This document shows, piece by piece, positions 4,573-5,530 of a DNA stretch of 5,530 nt (positions within the stretch are counted from its first letter, which is position 1; every line of letters begins with the position of its first letter). The DNA is taken from positions 1-5,530 of the forward strand of contig NZ_CALIIB010000156.1 of assembly GCF_938020365.1 (NCBI RefSeq), in the 5' to 3' direction. Source of the DNA: an uncultured Streptococcus sp. Its GTDB lineage: Bacteria; Bacillota; Bacilli; Lactobacillales; Streptococcaceae. Below the pieces are notes generated by a model. That model searched no databases, was not told the origin of the DNA, and saw nothing but the letters and a program-made list of their open reading frames with translations. Position numbers and translations under genes: made by a program.

Positions 4573-5530
4573 ATGTTAACCTATGATTTAATTGTCATCG
4601 GCTTTGGTAAGGCCGGTAAAACATTGGCGGCCAAAATGGCGGCCCAAGGAAAAAAAGTTGCTTTGATTGAGCGAAGCAAGGCTATGTACGGGGGAACCTG
4701 TATCAATATTGCCTGCATCCCAACCAAGACCTTGCTTGTCGCAGCTGAAAAAGGCCTGGCTTTCGACCAAGTCATGGCTGAAAAGAATGCTGTAACCAGT
4801 CGTCTCAACGGGAAGAACTATGCAGCAATCAGTGGCACTGGTGTTGACATCATCGATGCGGAAGCTCATTTCCTTTCCAATAAGGTCATCGAAATTACAG
4901 CTGGCGACGAGAAAGAGGAACTGACTGCTGAGACTATTGTCATCAATACTGGCGCTGTTTCCAATGTCCTGCCGATTCCAGGACTGACTGAGACCGAGCA
5001 TGTCTATGACTCAACTGGCATCCAAAATCTAAAAGAACTTCCTAAACGCTTGGGAGTTCTGGGTGGTGGTAACATAGGCCTAGAATTCGCTGGACTTTAC
5101 AACAAATTGGGCAGTCAGGTGACTGTGCTGGATGCTGCACCTATCTTTCTCCCTCGAGTAGAGCCTTCTATTGCTGCTCTAGCTAAGCAATACATGGAAG
5201 AAGACGGAATCCAACTCCTGCAAAATGTGCAAACCAAGCAGATTAAAAATGATGGTGCTGAAGTTGTCGTTGTGACAGAGGATGGAGAATTTCGCTTTGA
5301 CGCTCTGCTCTATGCTACTGGCCGCAAGCCGAATGTTGAACCACTGAAGTTGGAAAATACAGATATCGAGCTGACAGAGCGCGGAGCTATCAAGGTTGAT
5401 AAACACTTGGAAACATCTGTACCTGGTGTATTTGCAGCGGGCGATGTCAATGGTGGTCTGCAGTTTACTTATATTTCACTGGATGATTTCCGTATCCTTT
5501 ATAGCTATCTGGCTGGTGACGGCAGCTACA
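4573..5530 (+). CDS. rclA: RclA-like FAD-dependent pyridine nucleotide-disulfide oxidoreductase, C-terminus cut by the window
   Basis: 319 codons are present; the family usually has about 440 residues, so roughly the last quarter, the dimerisation domain, lies outside. The FAD-binding motif is GFGKAGKT (10-17), followed by YGGTCINIACIPTKTL (39-54) with the redox pair Cys43/Cys48. The second nucleotide-binding fold has LGGGNIGLEFA (163-173), and ATGRKPN (248-254) and FAAGDV (287-292) complete the FAD-binding signatures. The GFGKAGKTLA and MYGGTCINI wording matches the RclA branch of the family rather than glutathione reductase or lipoamide dehydrogenase. Escherichia coli RclA is a cytoplasmic copper(II) reductase that protects against hypochlorous acid, so a similar role in reactive chlorine or metal stress is inferred. 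Ala47 replaces the Gly usual before the second cysteine. The ATG is fixed by GGAGG. The gene is divergent from the DUF1304 gene and may continue in an operon to the right. Confidence 0.87.
   Translation, partial: MLTYDLIVIGFGKAGKTLAAKMAAQGKKVALIERSKAMYGGTCINIACIPTKTLLVAAEKGLAFDQVMAEKNAVTSRLNGKNYAAISGTGVDIIDAEAHFLSNKVIEITAGDEKEELTAETIVINTGAVSNVLPIPGLTETEHVYDSTGIQNLKELPKRLGVLGGGNIGLEFAGLYNKLGSQVTVLDAAPIFLPRVEPSIAALAKQYMEEDGIQLLQNVQTKQIKNDGAEVVVVTEDGEFRFDALLYATGRKPNVEPLKLENTDIELTERGAIKVDKHLETSVPGVFAAGDVNGGLQFTYISLDDFRILYSYLAGDGSY

Noticed and set aside
4581..5406. Minus-strand open frames inside the RclA-like gene
   Set aside because: They are antisense to a gene with full family motifs, and no promoter or ribosome binding site supports them.

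Overview
The window looks like chromosomal DNA of a low-GC Firmicute, most likely a Streptococcus of the viridans type. This is inferred from AT-rich spacers, strong AGGAG-type ribosome binding sites, extended -10 (TGnTATAAT-like) promoters and the style of the proteins. The species cannot be fixed from the sequence alone. No RNA gene, insertion sequence, CRISPR array or attachment site is visible.

Layout: five genes and one edge fragment read leftward, and one edge fragment reads rightward. From the left: the N-terminal end of a possible SAM-dependent methyltransferase (1-184, minus); an intergenic region with its promoter and a strong terminator; a two-gene operon of a DUF4956 membrane protein (319-1002) and a VTC-domain, polyphosphate-polymerase-like protein (1014-1745); a regulatory intergenic region (1746-2019); a BlaI-family repressor (3535-3912) with an M56/BlaR1-like membrane zinc protease (2020-3519); a DUF1304 membrane protein (4024-4380); and, divergently, the first 319 codons of an RclA-like flavin disulfide oxidoreductase (4573 to the right edge).

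The most interesting point is that the repressor/protease pair and the VTC-DUF4956 operon appear to form one regulatory unit. Near-identical dyads of the BlaI/MecI/CopY operator type (TACAnnTGTA) sit at the predicted promoters of both operons. In both promoters the right arm of the dyad runs into the -10 box (TGTAGAAT). A second perfect dyad lies just upstream of the VTC ribosome binding site. The protease lacks the penicillin-binding sensor of true BlaR1/MecR1. It carries instead an extracellular PepSY-like domain, a Ser/Thr/Pro-rich linker and a C-terminal poly-aspartate tail. The model, which is inference, is that an extracellular signal other than a beta-lactam activates the M56 protease, the repressor is inactivated, and the VTC-DUF4956 membrane module is induced.

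The DUF1304 and RclA-like genes flank this unit, each with its own extended -10 promoter, and show no matching operator.
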